From Rhodoferax sp. BLA1 (lineage in GTDB: Bacteria > Pseudomonadota > Gammaproteobacteria > Burkholderiales > Burkholderiaceae_C), in assembly GCF_013416775.1 (NCBI RefSeq), contig NZ_SZVI01000013.1:62001-126000 (forward strand): a stretch of 64,000 bases of DNA, in the 5' to 3' direction. A program made the position numbers and the translations under genes. The notes below the pieces were generated by a model that saw only the letters and a list, made by a program, of their open reading frames with translations, did not search any database and was not told where the DNA came from. Shown here piece by piece: positions 50,070 to 59,797 of the stretch. How positions within the stretch are numbered: position 1 is the first letter of the stretch; every line of letters starts with the position of its first letter.

Positions 50070-51533
50070 GTGCAACTCATCACCTCCGGCACCGACCACC
50101 TCTTGCACGGGGTAGCTCAAACACGACAGCTGGAACAATCCCTTGCGCTGACCCTGCCCGCTCACACACTGATGCAGCGCGCCGGCCTGGCGGTTGCGCG
50201 TCTGGCTCTGGCCATTGCACCCCACGCACAACGCATCTGGATCGCTTGTGGCCCTGGCAACAATGGTGGCGACGGACTGGAAGCCGCCTTGCACCTGCAG
50301 CAATGGGGTAAACACTGTGTGGTGACCTGGCTCGGAGACGCAGGACACGCCCCCGCCGACTCAGCAGCGGCTCACCAAAAACTGCTGGACGCAGGTTTTT
50401 CCATTCAGACAAAGTTGCCCAGCGGCCACTTTGACCTGTGCATCGACGCCCTGCTCGGCATCGGCACCAGCCTGCGGGAACCCCAAGGTCCCATGGCCGA
50501 CTGGATCCGGCAGATCAACGCCCAGGGCGGGCCAGTGCTGTCCGTTGATCTACCGACCGGCCTACATGCCGACACTGGCCAGACCACCCAGCTGTCTGTG
50601 CAAGCCAGCCATACCTTGAGCCTGCTCACCCTGAAGCCTGGCCTGTTCACGACCCAGGGACGCGATGCGGCGGGTGCGATCTGGTTCGATGCCTTGGGCG
50701 CTGAGAAGCACACACTAGACACAGTGGCACCCCTGGCTCGCCTGAATGCCCGCCCTGTGGTGCATGCCCGACAACACGCCAGTCACAAAGGCAGTTATGG
50801 CGATGTGGCGGTGATTGGCGGCGCCGCTGGCATGACCGGCGCGGCCTTGCTGGCCGCCAGTGCGGCATTACATGCTGGCGTGGGTCGGGTGTTTGTAGCA
50901 CTGCTGGATGAGCAAGCCTTGTATGTGGATGTCCAACAGCCCGAACTGATGTTTCGTGCGTTCAGGTCACTCGATCTGTCCGCAATGACCCTGGTGTGTG
51001 GTTGCGGAGGTGGCTCGGCCATCCAGACCGTGTTGTATGAGGTTTTATCGTCTCCATCCCCGATGGTGCTTGATGCAGATGCTCTTAATGAAATAGCAGA
51101 AGACAGCACACTGCAAGCCACTTTATCGGCACGCAGGGGGCAGAATGTGGTCACCATCCTGACACCGCACCCGCTGGAAGCAGCCCGATTGCTGGGGGTA
51201 AGCACGCATCAGATCCAAGGGGACCGGCTGGGTGCCGTCCAGGCCTTGGCTCAGCGTTTTGACTGCACGGTGGTGCTCAAAGGCTCCGGCACGGTGATCG
51301 CTTGCCCCGAGCAAACGCCAGTGATCAACATCACCGGCAACGCCCGCCTGGCCAGCGCGGGCACGGGCGATGTCTTGGCAGGCATGGTGGGGGCGCAACT
51401 GACAGCAGGTCACACAGCCTTCGATGCGGCCTGCCGCGCGGTCTACCAGCATGGCCACTTGGCAGACAGCTGGCCGCCAGAGCTGGCTCTGACAGCCAAA
51501 CAGCTTGCCAACCGTGGCCCAAGCTGCGGATAA
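50070..51533 (+). CDS. nnr: Bifunctional NAD(P)H-hydrate repair enzyme
   Basis: A 487-residue protein with an N-terminal epimerase domain (YjeF_N, GPGNNGGDGLEAALHL near residue 52) and a C-terminal ADP-dependent dehydratase domain (ribokinase-like, TPHPLEAARLLG near residue 370, NARLASAGTGDVLAGMVGA near residue 424). It repairs NADHX/NADPHX. The start codon is GTG 50070, 3 bases after the preceding stop. Full length. Confidence 0.92.
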   Translation: MQLITSGTDHLLHGVAQTRQLEQSLALTLPAHTLMQRAGLAVARLALAIAPHAQRIWIACGPGNNGGDGLEAALHLQQWGKHCVVTWLGDAGHAPADSAAAHQKLLDAGFSIQTKLPSGHFDLCIDALLGIGTSLREPQGPMADWIRQINAQGGPVLSVDLPTGLHADTGQTTQLSVQASHTLSLLTLKPGLFTTQGRDAAGAIWFDALGAEKHTLDTVAPLARLNARPVVHARQHASHKGSYGDVAVIGGAAGMTGAALLAASAALHAGVGRVFVALLDEQALYVDVQQPELMFRAFRSLDLSAMTLVCGCGGGSAIQTVLYEVLSSPSPMVLDADALNEIAEDSTLQATLSARRGQNVVTILTPHPLEAARLLGVSTHQIQGDRLGAVQALAQRFDCTVVLKGSGTVIACPEQTPVINITGNARLASAGTGDVLAGMVGAQLTAGHTAFDAACRAVYQHGHLADSWPPELALTAKQLANRGPSCG

Positions 51534-51595
51534 ACCCCGTCTCCGGTTCACCACGGTGGTGGTGTCAGCCAATGCACCGCAGCCAATATGCTGCT

Positions 51596-51645
51596 TTTTA
51601 TATAGCAACCAGCCCTTTATACATAAGGGCTAGAGCATCAATTAT
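51596..51645 (+). repeat. Dispersed palindromic repeat, copy D
   Basis: Reads TTTTATATAGCAACCAGCCC, then TTTATACATAAGGGCTAGAG, then CATCAATTATT. AGCCCTTTAT pairs with ATAAGGGCT in a good hairpin. The arm supplies the ppiD stop codon (TAA at 51644-51642, reading ACA CAA TAA). Confidence 0.8.
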
Positions 51646-53558
51646 TGTGTAACACTGGCTGTTGGCACGGGCACCAACACTTCAACTTTCAGGCGGTCTT
51701 TTAAGGCCGCGTAGTAAGCTCTGGTTTCAGCAGCATTCCACCACCGCGCGTACTGTTCACGGTCTTGTGCTGCATTGGGTTGGCTGGCCACATCGTGGGG
51801 CAGCACTTTGTTGATGCGGGCCACGGCATAACCATTTGCCCCCAAATCAACACCTACCCAGGCTGGCAGCTTGCTGGTATCTGCGGCCAGGCTGGCCGTC
51901 AAAAGCTGGGTGGGCAAATTCTGTGTCTGATCGCGTGACACCACAACAGCCCCTGGCAATGACGCCTTGTCAGGCTCTTTTTTCCAAACTGCCAACTTCT
52001 CCATGCCATCCTGACGCGCAAGCTCCACGGCGCGCGACTCCACCACACGTGTTCGCACCATCGGCTTCACTTCTGAAAAAGCAAGTGTGCTCACCGGGCT
52101 GTAGGCCACCACACGCCCAGCCGCCATCTGGTTGACCGCCGTTTCGACCGCTTCGGTATTACGTTTGTTCTCCACGCTGTCCGGGGCAAACAAAGCCGAG
52201 AGAAATTTCTCGCTGGCCAAGACACCCGTGGCACCGGTGGCAGGCTGGCGCAGCAGATGGTCAACCGTCTTGACTTCCAGACCCAGCTTCTCGGCCACAG
52301 GCTTGAGGCTGTCTGATTGCTCATACACCGTGTTGGTGAAAAGTTCGGCAAATTCTGCAAATTTGCGTTGGGCCTGCTGGGTCTTGAGATCGTTTTCCAA
52401 GCTGGGGCGCAACTCTTCAAAACTGCGCGGCTTGGGCGACTTGACATCGGTGAGCTTGATGATGTGGTAACCAAAATCAGACTCAACCAGGTCACTGATC
52501 TCGCCCTTCTTCATCGCAAAAGCAGCATCCTCAAAGGGCTTGACCATGGCACCCCGTGCGAAGAAATCAAGATCTCCGCCCTTGCTAGCCGAGCCGGTGT
52601 CCTGAGAGTTCTTTTTGGCGACATCTGCAAAGCTGTCAGGTGCAGCGCGAACGGCCTTCAGCAAAGCTTGCGCCTGGGTCTGGGCCTTTTGCCGGTCAGC
52701 CGCTGGGGCATCTTTGGGCGCACTGATCAGGATGTGGCTGGCCCGGCGTTCCTCGACACCACTCAGGCGCGCCACATTTTGCTCATAGTAGGCGCGCAGA
52801 TCGGCCTCAGCGAGCTTGATGCCGTGTTTGACGGACTCCATGTCCAGCACAACATATTCAACTTTGGCATGTTCAGGCGACTTGAACAGCGCCTGATTGG
52901 CTTGATAAAAGCTCTCTAGGTCAGCATCAGACGGATTCACACGGGCGGCATAGTCCTTGGTCAGGAAGCTGGCCACCTGAACTTCACGCTTCTCAAAAAA
53001 AGCATTCAAGGCCACATCGGCAGGCGCTACAGCCACAAAACCAGATCGACCAATGCCGGCTTCAACCTGTTGCTGGGAAATGGTCTGGCGAACGGAGTTC
53101 TCAAAACCTGCAGGGGTGAGGCCCTGGTTGGCTGCCAGCTGCCGATAACGTTCGATATCCAACTTGCCATCCGGCAGGCGCAGAGACGCGATGGTGGGGT
53201 CCTCCTGCAAGAATCTGGCCAAACGGGCATCACTGGTCAGCAAATTGGCCTTTTCAGCAGCCACTAGCATCACACGTTCACGCACCAGCCGCTCCAGGAC
53301 AGCAAAACGTGCCTGCGGTGAATCCAGCAACTTGGCATCCAACTCCGGCCGGGCTGCACGCAGTCGGTCCACCTCGTTCTTGTGTGCAAGTTCCCACTGT
53401 CCTTTGGTGATTTCCACAGATCCGACTTTGGCGACGACCTCGTCCGACTGTCCCGCCTGGTTGTATCGATCAATGCCGAACAACACAAAGGATGGAATGA
53501 TCAGCAGAAACAACAAAATCATCATGATCTTGGTGTGTTTCCGAAAAATATCGAACAT
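51642..53558 (-). CDS. ppiD: Peptidyl-prolyl cis-trans isomerase PpiD (SurA N-terminal and parvulin domains)
   Basis: A 638-residue inner-membrane-anchored periplasmic foldase. The N-terminal helix is residues 11-29 (IMMILLFLLIIPSFVLFGI). A SurA-N-like chaperone domain follows, then a parvulin domain with RRASHILISAPKDAP near residue 273 and a GGDLDFFARGAMVKPFEDAA segment near residue 330. The C-terminal part is helical. It assists outer-membrane-protein folding. It lies downstream of hupB and tRNA-Val, the usual betaproteobacterial arrangement. Confidence 0.92.
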   Translation of the reverse strand: MFDIFRKHTKIMMILLFLLIIPSFVLFGIDRYNQAGQSDEVVAKVGSVEITKGQWELAHKNEVDRLRAARPELDAKLLDSPQARFAVLERLVRERVMLVAAEKANLLTSDARLARFLQEDPTIASLRLPDGKLDIERYRQLAANQGLTPAGFENSVRQTISQQQVEAGIGRSGFVAVAPADVALNAFFEKREVQVASFLTKDYAARVNPSDADLESFYQANQALFKSPEHAKVEYVVLDMESVKHGIKLAEADLRAYYEQNVARLSGVEERRASHILISAPKDAPAADRQKAQTQAQALLKAVRAAPDSFADVAKKNSQDTGSASKGGDLDFFARGAMVKPFEDAAFAMKKGEISDLVESDFGYHIIKLTDVKSPKPRSFEELRPSLENDLKTQQAQRKFAEFAELFTNTVYEQSDSLKPVAEKLGLEVKTVDHLLRQPATGATGVLASEKFLSALFAPDSVENKRNTEAVETAVNQMAAGRVVAYSPVSTLAFSEVKPMVRTRVVESRAVELARQDGMEKLAVWKKEPDKASLPGAVVVSRDQTQNLPTQLLTASLAADTSKLPAWVGVDLGANGYAVARINKVLPHDVASQPNAAQDREQYARWWNAAETRAYYAALKDRLKVEVLVPVPTASVTQ

Positions 53559-53582
53559 GTGAAAACTCTCCTGCGGACAAAC

Positions 53583-53610
53583 AAAAAAGGCGAACCAAGA
53601 GTTCGCCTTT
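53583..53610 (-). terminator. Terminator after hupB and tRNA-Val
   Basis: A perfect 10-base stem, AAAGGCGAAC (53586-53595) with GTTCGCCTTT (53601-53610), loop CAAGA. On the minus strand it is followed by TTTTTTG. It lies 8 bases past the tRNA 3' end and before ppiD. Confidence 0.9.
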
Positions 53611-53617
53611 GCATGGG

Positions 53618-53693
53618 TGGTGGGTGATGACGGGCTCGAACCGCCGACCTACGCCTTGTAAGGGCGCCGCTCTACCAACTGAGCTAATCACCC
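53618..53693 (-). tRNA. tRNA-Val (anticodon TAC)
   Basis: A 76-base cloverleaf: acceptor GGGTGAT pairs with ATCACCC, the D arm contains AGCTCAGTTGGTAGAGC, the T arm has GGTTCGAACC, and the anticodon loop CTTACAA carries TAC at 53660-53658. The 3' CCA is encoded (53620-53618). It reads valine GTA/GTG codons. The gene lies 15 bases downstream of the hupB stop, and probably shares its transcript. Confidence 0.95.
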
Positions 53694-53708
53694 CACCGAA
53701 AACGAAAT

Positions 53709-53981
53709 TCAGTTGATGGCGTCTTTGAGTGCCTTACCAGGTCGAAACTTGGGCACCTTGGCTGCCTTGATTTTAATCGAGGCACCAGTACGGGGATTAC
53801 GGCCAACTCGTGCAGCCCGCTTGCCAACGGCGAATGTGCCAAAACCAACCAAAGACACGGAGTCACCCTGCTTCAAAGTCAGCTTGACCGCCGAGATCGT
53901 GGCCTCGAGCGCCCGTGCGGCAACCGCCTTGGGAATGTCAGCATTGGATGCTACGTAATCAATCAGTTCTGTTTTATTCAC
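53709..53981 (-). CDS. hupB: HU family DNA-binding protein
   Basis: A 90-residue nucleoid protein of the HU/IHF family, starting [20 protein letters not shown], with the DNA-binding arm [13 protein letters not shown] near residues 54-66 and the conserved [12 protein letters not shown] end. It compacts and bends DNA without sequence preference. A possible -10 (TATAAA, complement of 54016-54021) precedes it. It is followed by tRNA-Val. Confidence 0.95.
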   Translation of the reverse strand: MNKTELIDYVASNADIPKAVAARALEATISAVKLTLKQGDSVSLVGFGTFAVGKRAARVGRNPRTGASIKIKAAKVPKFRPGKALKDAIN

Positions 53982-54225
53982 AACCTACCTCTTAGGAAAA
54001 TTGGCGTTCACGAAATTTATAGCTGCAAGCTATTCGCTGCTTCGCACAAATGGTTTTTTGACTTTCAGGCATCAGTTACATTCAACTTACACCGCCCAAC
54101 TGACGGGAATTCTAAGCGGATTTAAATGGGCCGACGAAACAGCAGCGCAAACTTTTATCAACTGTTGCAGGTGGACTTGGCAAGCATTGGAAATGCTGCA
54201 GCATCCCTACACCATTTCAAACGGT

Positions 54226-54945
54226 TCAATCCAGCCAGGTCGTGAATTCGTTCACAACAACCCGCGGTGTATGAAACGTGTTCACGGGATCAGACAGCTC
54301 GGCGTAACCAAAGGCCATGCCACACACCAGGAACTCGTTGGCACCGGCACCGATGTGCGGCTTGATGATGTTGGCAAAGCTGTTCCAGGCCGCCTGTGGA
54401 CAGGTATGCAGACCGTGTGCGCGAGCAGCGATCATCAGGCTTTGCAAAAACATGCCGTAGTCCAGTAGTGAGCCCCGACCCATGGCACGATCCATGGTGA
54501 ACATCAAGCCCACTGGGGCGTCAAAAAAGTGGAAATTCCGCTGATGCTGGACATGCATCTTGTCCTTGTCACCCTTGCCGATGCCAAGCAAACCGTAGAG
54601 TCCCCAACCATTCTCACGGCGGCGCTCAAGGTAGGGGCTGAGCCATGTTTCAGGGTAATAGTCGTACTCTTCCCGATATTCGGCGGCCAGCTCTGGATTG
54701 GCGCGTAAAGCATCATGGGCAGCACACACTTTGGCCACCAGACTGTCACGACTTGCTCCCTGCAACACGTACACCTTCCAGGGCTGGGTGTTGGTGCCCG
54801 AAGGCGCCCGACTGGCCAGCGCCAACAGCTGCGTCAACACCGGTCTCGGCACCACCTGAGGGCTGAAGGCGCGTACTGACATGCGAGAGGTAATAGCGTG
54901 GTCCACGGCGGCTTGACCAGCCAAGAAATCCATCGTTTGAGTCAT
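54226..54945 (-). CDS. Nitroreductase family protein
   Basis: A 239-residue FMN-dependent reductase: RMSVRAFSP near residue 21 and SRAPSGTNTQPWKVYVLQG near residue 45 bind flavin, and FLQSLMIAARAHGLHTCPQAAW is the C-terminal dimer segment. Family members use NAD(P)H to reduce nitroaromatics or quinones, or repair cofactors. The physiological substrate is unknown. It lies downstream of the deacetylase-fold gene and 52 bases away. Confidence 0.9.
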   Translation of the reverse strand: MTQTMDFLAGQAAVDHAITSRMSVRAFSPQVVPRPVLTQLLALASRAPSGTNTQPWKVYVLQGASRDSLVAKVCAAHDALRANPELAAEYREEYDYYPETWLSPYLERRRENGWGLYGLLGIGKGDKDKMHVQHQRNFHFFDAPVGLMFTMDRAMGRGSLLDYGMFLQSLMIAARAHGLHTCPQAAWNSFANIIKPHIGAGANEFLVCGMAFGYAELSDPVNTFHTPRVVVNEFTTWLD

Positions 54946-54997
54946 AGGTGGTGTTGATGAACTGATTAAGAACGAATAGATTGAAGCAGAAATCGGT

Positions 54998-55951
54998 TCA
55001 TGGCGAACTTGCCAGAGTCTTGGCGACGTCCACAGACTGCGTCAAGCGCCAATACGACAACGCCGTCCGGTAGGTGGTGACCTGCAGCTGCACGGTTTCA
55101 CCGATGTCCAAGCCATATCCACCCGCCATCACAAAAGCCAAGGGCACGCGTCGTTGGTGGCACCACGCAAACACACGCTCATCACGCATCTGAAGCCCGC
55201 TAGCGGTCAGCTTGAGGCGGCCCAATCGATCCCGCTCAAAAGGGTCAACACCTGCCAGATACACCACCAAGCCCGGCGACAAACGCTGACCGAGCGTGTC
55301 CAAGGCATTCTCCAGCGCGCACAAATAGTCGTCGTCCCCACAGTCATCCGGCAGACCGATGTCCAGATCGCTGTTCTCCTTGCGAAAAGGAAAGTTTTTC
55401 TCACCGTGCAAGGACAAGGTCAGGACACTGGGATCATCCCGGAAGATATGTGCCGTGCCATTGCCTTGGTGAACGTCCAGGTCGATCACCGCCACCCGCA
55501 ATGGCTCAGACCCGCAGCTGAGCGCCTCCCTTTGGGCGCATCGAATGGCAACAGCAACATCGTTGAATACACAAAAACCACCGCCTCTATCCGCATAGGC
55601 ATGGTGCGTTCCGCCCGCCAGGTTGCCTGCCACAGACTGCTGCAGAGCAGACGCCACAGCGGCAACAGTGCCTCCCACCGAGCGACGCACACGTTCTGCC
55701 ATCTCGAGACTCCACGGAAAACCAATCTCACGCATCACAGCAGGATCCATCTCACCGGTCTGGATAGCCTGGATGTAAGCAGGGCTGTGCACCAGTGCCA
55801 ACTGCGCGTTGCTCACCTCTGGCGCCTCTTTGAGACAAATGTCCGGGAGCTCTGTGCTCAGCGCATGGCGAAGCATCGCGTACTTTTGCATGGGAAAGCG
55901 ATGCCCCGGTGGCAGAGGCAACACAAAGTGATCGGCGTAGAAAGCATCCAT
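54998..55951 (-). CDS. Histone deacetylase-family (arginase-fold) amidohydrolase
   Basis: A 317-residue protein. The start at ATG 55951 gives MDAFYADHFVLPLPPGHRFP, the family N-terminus. Zinc and catalytic segments are visible: GGTHHAYADRGGGFCVFNDV (two histidines), IDLDVHQGNGT (zinc ligands) and GVDPFERDRLG (aspartate). In bacteria these enzymes deacetylate acetylated amines such as acetoin or polyamines, or lysines. The substrate is unknown. It is divergent from the phasin gene. Confidence 0.88.
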   Translation of the reverse strand: MDAFYADHFVLPLPPGHRFPMQKYAMLRHALSTELPDICLKEAPEVSNAQLALVHSPAYIQAIQTGEMDPAVMREIGFPWSLEMAERVRRSVGGTVAAVASALQQSVAGNLAGGTHHAYADRGGGFCVFNDVAVAIRCAQREALSCGSEPLRVAVIDLDVHQGNGTAHIFRDDPSVLTLSLHGEKNFPFRKENSDLDIGLPDDCGDDDYLCALENALDTLGQRLSPGLVVYLAGVDPFERDRLGRLKLTASGLQMRDERVFAWCHQRRVPLAFVMAGGYGLDIGETVQLQVTTYRTALSYWRLTQSVDVAKTLASSP

Positions 55952-56030
55952 CACGTGATTGTGTCGCTGCGTTAACAAACTGGTTGTTTAGACACGGCGG
56001 CCTAAATTGCTGCAACGCAGCAAAAAACAC

Positions 56031-56058
56031 TTGCCAAGACCCAACTTGTCTCTATAAT
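56031..56058 (+). promoter_or_regulatory. Phasin promoter
   Basis: TTGCCA (56031-56036) and TATAAT (56053-56058) with a 16-base spacer form a near-consensus sigma-70 promoter. The predicted start is near 56065, giving an 80-base leader ending in the GGAGAGATG ribosome binding site. Confidence 0.7.
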
Positions 56059-56145
56059 TTGAGTCATGCTGCACTGCAACATATTTTGGTTTGAGCAAGG
56101 TTTCGGCGCAGTTAACTTTTTTACACAACCGATGGAGAGATGACG

Positions 56146-56697
56146 ATGACGACAATTTTGACTGTTGAACAAATTGTGGCAGCCCAAAAAGCCAATATTG
56201 AAACCTTGCTGGGCCTGACAGCCAAGGCCTTTGAAGGCGTCGAGAAAATTGTTGAGCTCAACATGAGTGCGTCCAAAGCGGCTCTGGCTGACACCGGCGA
56301 CAACGCCAAAGCCCTGCTCAGTGTCAAAGACGCCCAAGAACTGTTGGCTCTGCAATCGAGCATCTTCCAGCCGCTGGCTGAAAAAACCGCTGCCTACAGC
56401 CGCCATCTGTATGAAATCGCTTCAGGCACCACCAGCGAATTCACCAAAACCCTGGAAGGTCAGGCAGCACAAGTCCAGCAACAATTCACCGGCATGTTGG
56501 ACACCGCTGTCAAAAGCGCCCCGGCTGGCTCAGAAGCGGCTGTGGCCGTGCTGAAAAGCGCTGTCGCTGCGGCGAACAACGCTCTGGAATCGGTCCAAAA
56601 AGCGGTCAAACAAGCCACCGATGTCGCTGAAGCCAATTTCAACGCCGTGACCAGCACCGCAGCCAATGCGGCCAAACCTGCAGCGAAAAAACGCTGA
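56146..56697 (+). CDS. phaP: Phasin family protein
   Basis: A 183-residue protein coating polyhydroxyalkanoate granules. It starts [20 protein letters not shown], the family N-terminus, and contains long amphipathic helices rich in alanine and a lysine-rich end (KPAAKKR). The start chosen is ATG 56146, 9 bases after GGAG (56133-56136), in preference to ATG 56140, which would be only 3 bases from it. A good promoter and a strong terminator flank the gene, consistent with abundant expression. Confidence 0.92.
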   Translation: MTTILTVEQIVAAQKANIETLLGLTAKAFEGVEKIVELNMSASKAALADTGDNAKALLSVKDAQELLALQSSIFQPLAEKTAAYSRHLYEIASGTTSEFTKTLEGQAAQVQQQFTGMLDTAVKSAPAGSEAAVAVLKSAVAAANNALESVQKAVKQATDVAEANFNAVTSTAANAAKPAAKKR

Positions 56698-56865
56698 TTG
56701 GCATCTTTGTTGCATATAGCAGACAGACTCAAAAATAAGTGTGCGCCTCTAACCAACTAAGGGAAAACCCTGAGATACTTGGTACAGTTCTGAATTTGGA
56801 AACCCCGCGTTTCAGCTAGTTGTCTCCTCGGGTCCTTTCGTAACCTTCAGGTTCAGGGATCCCTT
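56698..56865 (+). ncRNA. Candidate small RNA or structured 3' region after the phasin gene
   Basis: This 168-base stretch carries the palindrome AAGGGAAAACCCT and a run of small hairpins (AACCTTCAGGTT, GGGATCCC) before the strong terminator at 56866. The CTCCTC and CCTTTC segments could pair with ribosome binding sites, as in trans-acting small RNAs. It may instead be the 3' untranslated region of phaP. Expression is unproven. Confidence 0.35.
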
Positions 56866-56897
56866 AAGGGTTGGTCGCAAGACCGACCCTTTTTTTT
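56866..56897 (+). terminator. Terminator after the phasin gene
   Basis: AAGGGTTGGTC (56866-56876) pairs with GACCGACCCTT (56881-56891) around GCAA, followed by a T-run to 56897. Confidence 0.9.
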
Positions 56898-56925
56898 ACC
56901 CTTTTTTCCCAGCACCCTCTGCGGC

Positions 56926-56969
56926 AAAAAGAAAACCGGTACGGACCACACGCGTGGCCCATACCGGTT
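56926..56969 (-). terminator. Terminator after clpA
   Basis: A 16-base stem, 56934-56949 with 56954-56969 (two mismatches), loop ACGC, and on the minus strand a TTTTCTTTTT run. It lies about 20 bases after the clpA stop. Confidence 0.9.
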
Positions 56970-56989
56970 GACAGGGAAACTCTGAAGAC

Positions 56990-59317
56990 TTAGCTGAGTG
57001 TCGCCTCTTGTGATTCTGGCTTGGGCTTGCCCTCTTTTTTGGGCAACGGGGTGATGTCCAGCAACACCTCGGTTTTGCTCTCGTCCTTGTCGTCCAAGTC
57101 CACCGTCAAGCGGCCACCGTCCATCAAGCGCCCAAACAACAACTCATCGGCCAGTGCACGCCGGATGGTGTCCTGAATCAGGCGCTGCATTGGCCGGGCG
57201 CCCATCAACGGGTCAAAACCTTTCTTGGCCAGGTGTTTACGCAGCTTGTCGGTGAAGGTGACTTCCACCTTCTTGTCGGCCAGTTGCGCTTCCAGCTGCA
57301 GCAGGAACTTGTCCACCACACGTAGGATCACGTTTTCATCCAGCGCCTTGAAGCTGACGATGGCATCCAACCGATTACGGAATTCCGGCGTGAACAAACG
57401 CTTGATGTCGGCCATTTCATCACCCGACTCACGCGGGTTGGTGAAACCGATGGTGGCTTTGTTCATGGTCTCGGCACCGGCATTGGTTGTCATGATGATG
57501 ATGACGTTGCGGAAGTCCGCCTTGCGCCCATTGTTGTCGGTCAAGGTGCCGTGGTCCATCACCTGCAGCAACACATTGAAGATCGCCGGGTGGGCTTTTT
57601 CAATCTCGTCAAGCAGCAACACACAATGCGGCTTTTTGGTGATGGCTTCGGTCAGCAGCCCGCCTTGGTCAAACCCGACATAACCGGGAGGCGCACCAAT
57701 CAGGCGGCTCACCGCGTGCTGCTCCATGTACTCACTCATGTCAAAGCGGATCAGCTCAATGCCCATGATGTAGGCCAACTGCTTGGCTGCTTCGGTCTTG
57801 CCAACCCCGGTGGGGCCGCTGAACAGGAAGGCGCCAATCGGCTTGTCACCCTTGCCCAGACCAGAGCGCGCCATCTTGACGCTGGAGGCCAGCATGTCAA
57901 GCGCCTTGTCCTGGCCAAACACCACGTTGCGCAAGTCACGCTCCAGGGTCTTAAGCTTGCCGCGGTCATCGTTGGAGACATTGGCAGGGGGAATGCGGGC
58001 GATCTTGGCCACGATTTCTTCGACCTCAGCCTTGCTGATGATCTTTTTGCGCTTGGAGGCTGGCAAGATCCGCTGCGCGGCACCCGCCTCATCAATCACG
58101 TCAATCGCCTTGTCGGGCAAATGGCGGTCATTGATGTATTTCGCACTCAGTTCCGCTGCTGCCTGCAAAGCCGCCAGTGCGTACTTCACGCTGTGGTGCT
58201 CTTCAAAGCGCGATTTCAGCCCCTTGAGGATGTCCACCGTCTGCTCGACGGTCGGCTCAACCACATCCACCTTCTGGAAGCGACGAGACAAGGCTGCGTC
58301 TTTCTCGAAAATACCACGGTACTCACTGAACGTGGTGGCACCGATACATTTGAGGGCACCCGAACTCAGCGCCGGTTTGAGCAGGTTGGACGCATCCAGC
58401 GTGCCGCCAGAGGCCGCACCCGCACCAATGAGCGTGTGGATTTCATCGATGAACAAAATCGTGTTGGGCTTGTCTTTCATGGCCTTGAGCACACCTTTGA
58501 GACGTTGCTCAAAGTCACCTCGGTACTTGGTGCCCGCCAGCAGTGCACCCATGTCAAGTGAATAAACAATTGCCTCACCCAAAATATCGGGCACGTCTTT
58601 TTGTGTGATGCGCCAAGCCAGCCCCTCGGCGATGGCGGTTTTGCCCACACCGGCCTCACCCACCAGCAGCGGGTTGTTTTTGCGGCGACGGCACAGGATC
58701 TGGATGACCCGCTCGACCTCATAGTCACGACCAATCAGCGGGTCGATCTTGCCGTCTTTTGCCAGCTGATTCAGGTTCTGGGTGTACAGGTCCAGTGGTG
58801 AGGATTTTTCATTTTTCTCCGCCCCACCCTCTTCGGATTCAGCCGGGCTTTCGCCGGACTTGATAGGTTCCGGCGGGTCACTCTTCTTGATGCCGTGGGC
58901 AATGAAGTTCACCACATCGAGACGGGTCACGCCCTGCTGGTGCAGGTAATACACGGCGTGGGAATCTTTTTCGCCAAAAATGGCGACCAGCACATTGGCG
59001 CCGGTGACTTCCTTTTTGCCGCTGCCGGTGGACTGCACGTGCATGATGGCGCGCTGGATCACACGCTGGAAACCCAACGTGGGCTGGGTGTCCACATCGT
59101 CAGAGCCCGCCACCTGCGGCGTGTTGTCCTTGATGAAGGTGACCAGCGACTTGCGCAGGTCATCGGCATTGGCTGAACAGGCGCGCAGCACCTCGGCGGC
59201 GCTGGGGTTGTCCAGCAAAGCCAGCAGCAAATGTTCGACGGTGATGAATTCATGGCGCTGTTGGCGCGCTTCCACAAACGCCATGTGAAGACTGACTTCC
59301 AATTCTTGGGCAATCAT
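56990..59317 (-). CDS. clpA: ATP-dependent Clp protease ATP-binding subunit ClpA
   Basis: A 775-residue Hsp100 unfoldase. The N-domain ([20 protein letters not shown]) is followed by two AAA+ modules: Walker A GEAGVGKT near residue 215 and GPTGVGKT near residue 498. Family end with a short tail. It feeds ClpP with substrates selected by the N-end rule adaptor ClpS, whose gene is directly upstream. ClpP is not in the window. Confidence 0.96.
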   Translation of the reverse strand: MIAQELEVSLHMAFVEARQQRHEFITVEHLLLALLDNPSAAEVLRACSANADDLRKSLVTFIKDNTPQVAGSDDVDTQPTLGFQRVIQRAIMHVQSTGSGKKEVTGANVLVAIFGEKDSHAVYYLHQQGVTRLDVVNFIAHGIKKSDPPEPIKSGESPAESEEGGAEKNEKSSPLDLYTQNLNQLAKDGKIDPLIGRDYEVERVIQILCRRRKNNPLLVGEAGVGKTAIAEGLAWRITQKDVPDILGEAIVYSLDMGALLAGTKYRGDFEQRLKGVLKAMKDKPNTILFIDEIHTLIGAGAASGGTLDASNLLKPALSSGALKCIGATTFSEYRGIFEKDAALSRRFQKVDVVEPTVEQTVDILKGLKSRFEEHHSVKYALAALQAAAELSAKYINDRHLPDKAIDVIDEAGAAQRILPASKRKKIISKAEVEEIVAKIARIPPANVSNDDRGKLKTLERDLRNVVFGQDKALDMLASSVKMARSGLGKGDKPIGAFLFSGPTGVGKTEAAKQLAYIMGIELIRFDMSEYMEQHAVSRLIGAPPGYVGFDQGGLLTEAITKKPHCVLLLDEIEKAHPAIFNVLLQVMDHGTLTDNNGRKADFRNVIIIMTTNAGAETMNKATIGFTNPRESGDEMADIKRLFTPEFRNRLDAIVSFKALDENVILRVVDKFLLQLEAQLADKKVEVTFTDKLRKHLAKKGFDPLMGARPMQRLIQDTIRRALADELLFGRLMDGGRLTVDLDDKDESKTEVLLDITPLPKKEGKPKPESQEATLS

Positions 59318-59398
59318 GGTGTTCCTTTAGTAGCTTCGGTTCGATGGTCAACTGTAATCTGATTTGAAATCAGGGCGGCTCTACAAGGATTCAGATGC

Positions 59399-59761
59399 TC
59401 AGGAATCCAACGGTTCTGCGACACACTGCAAGGGATGCCCCGCTTTGTTGGCAGCATCCAGTACCTGACTCACCTTGGTGGCCGCCACGTCGCGCGAGTA
59501 AACGCCACAGACGCCTCGGCCATCGAGGTGAATCTTCAGCATGATCTGGGTCGCTGTCTCCAGATCCTTGCCGAAATACTCTTGAATCACAATCACCACA
59601 AACTCCATCGGTGTGTAGTCGTCATTGAGCATGACCACCTGGTAGAGCTTGGGCGGCTTGGTTTTTTGGGTCCGACGCTCCAGCACCACCGTGCCGTCTG
59701 AGTCGTCCACTTCAGGTTTGACAGGGCGTTGCGGAATAATTTTCGGTATTTTGGTGCTCAT
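59399..59761 (-). CDS. clpS: ATP-dependent Clp protease adaptor ClpS
   Basis: A 120-residue adaptor. [20 protein letters not shown] (residues about 41-60) is the conserved loop that binds hydrophobic N-terminal residues, and the first 35 residues are a flexible tail that enters ClpA. Transcribed before clpA, separated by 81 bases. Confidence 0.95.
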   Translation of the reverse strand: MSTKIPKIIPQRPVKPEVDDSDGTVVLERRTQKTKPPKLYQVVMLNDDYTPMEFVVIVIQEYFGKDLETATQIMLKIHLDGRGVCGVYSRDVAATKVSQVLDAANKAGHPLQCVAEPLDS

Positions 59762-59797
59762 GAATTCATTCTATCGAGCCGCCTCTGATGCTGCAGA

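Noticed and set aside
54010..54055. A repeat-like ATAGCTGCAAGCTATT upstream of hupB
   Set aside because: Only one arm resembles the dispersed repeat, and the segment overlaps a likely hupB promoter.
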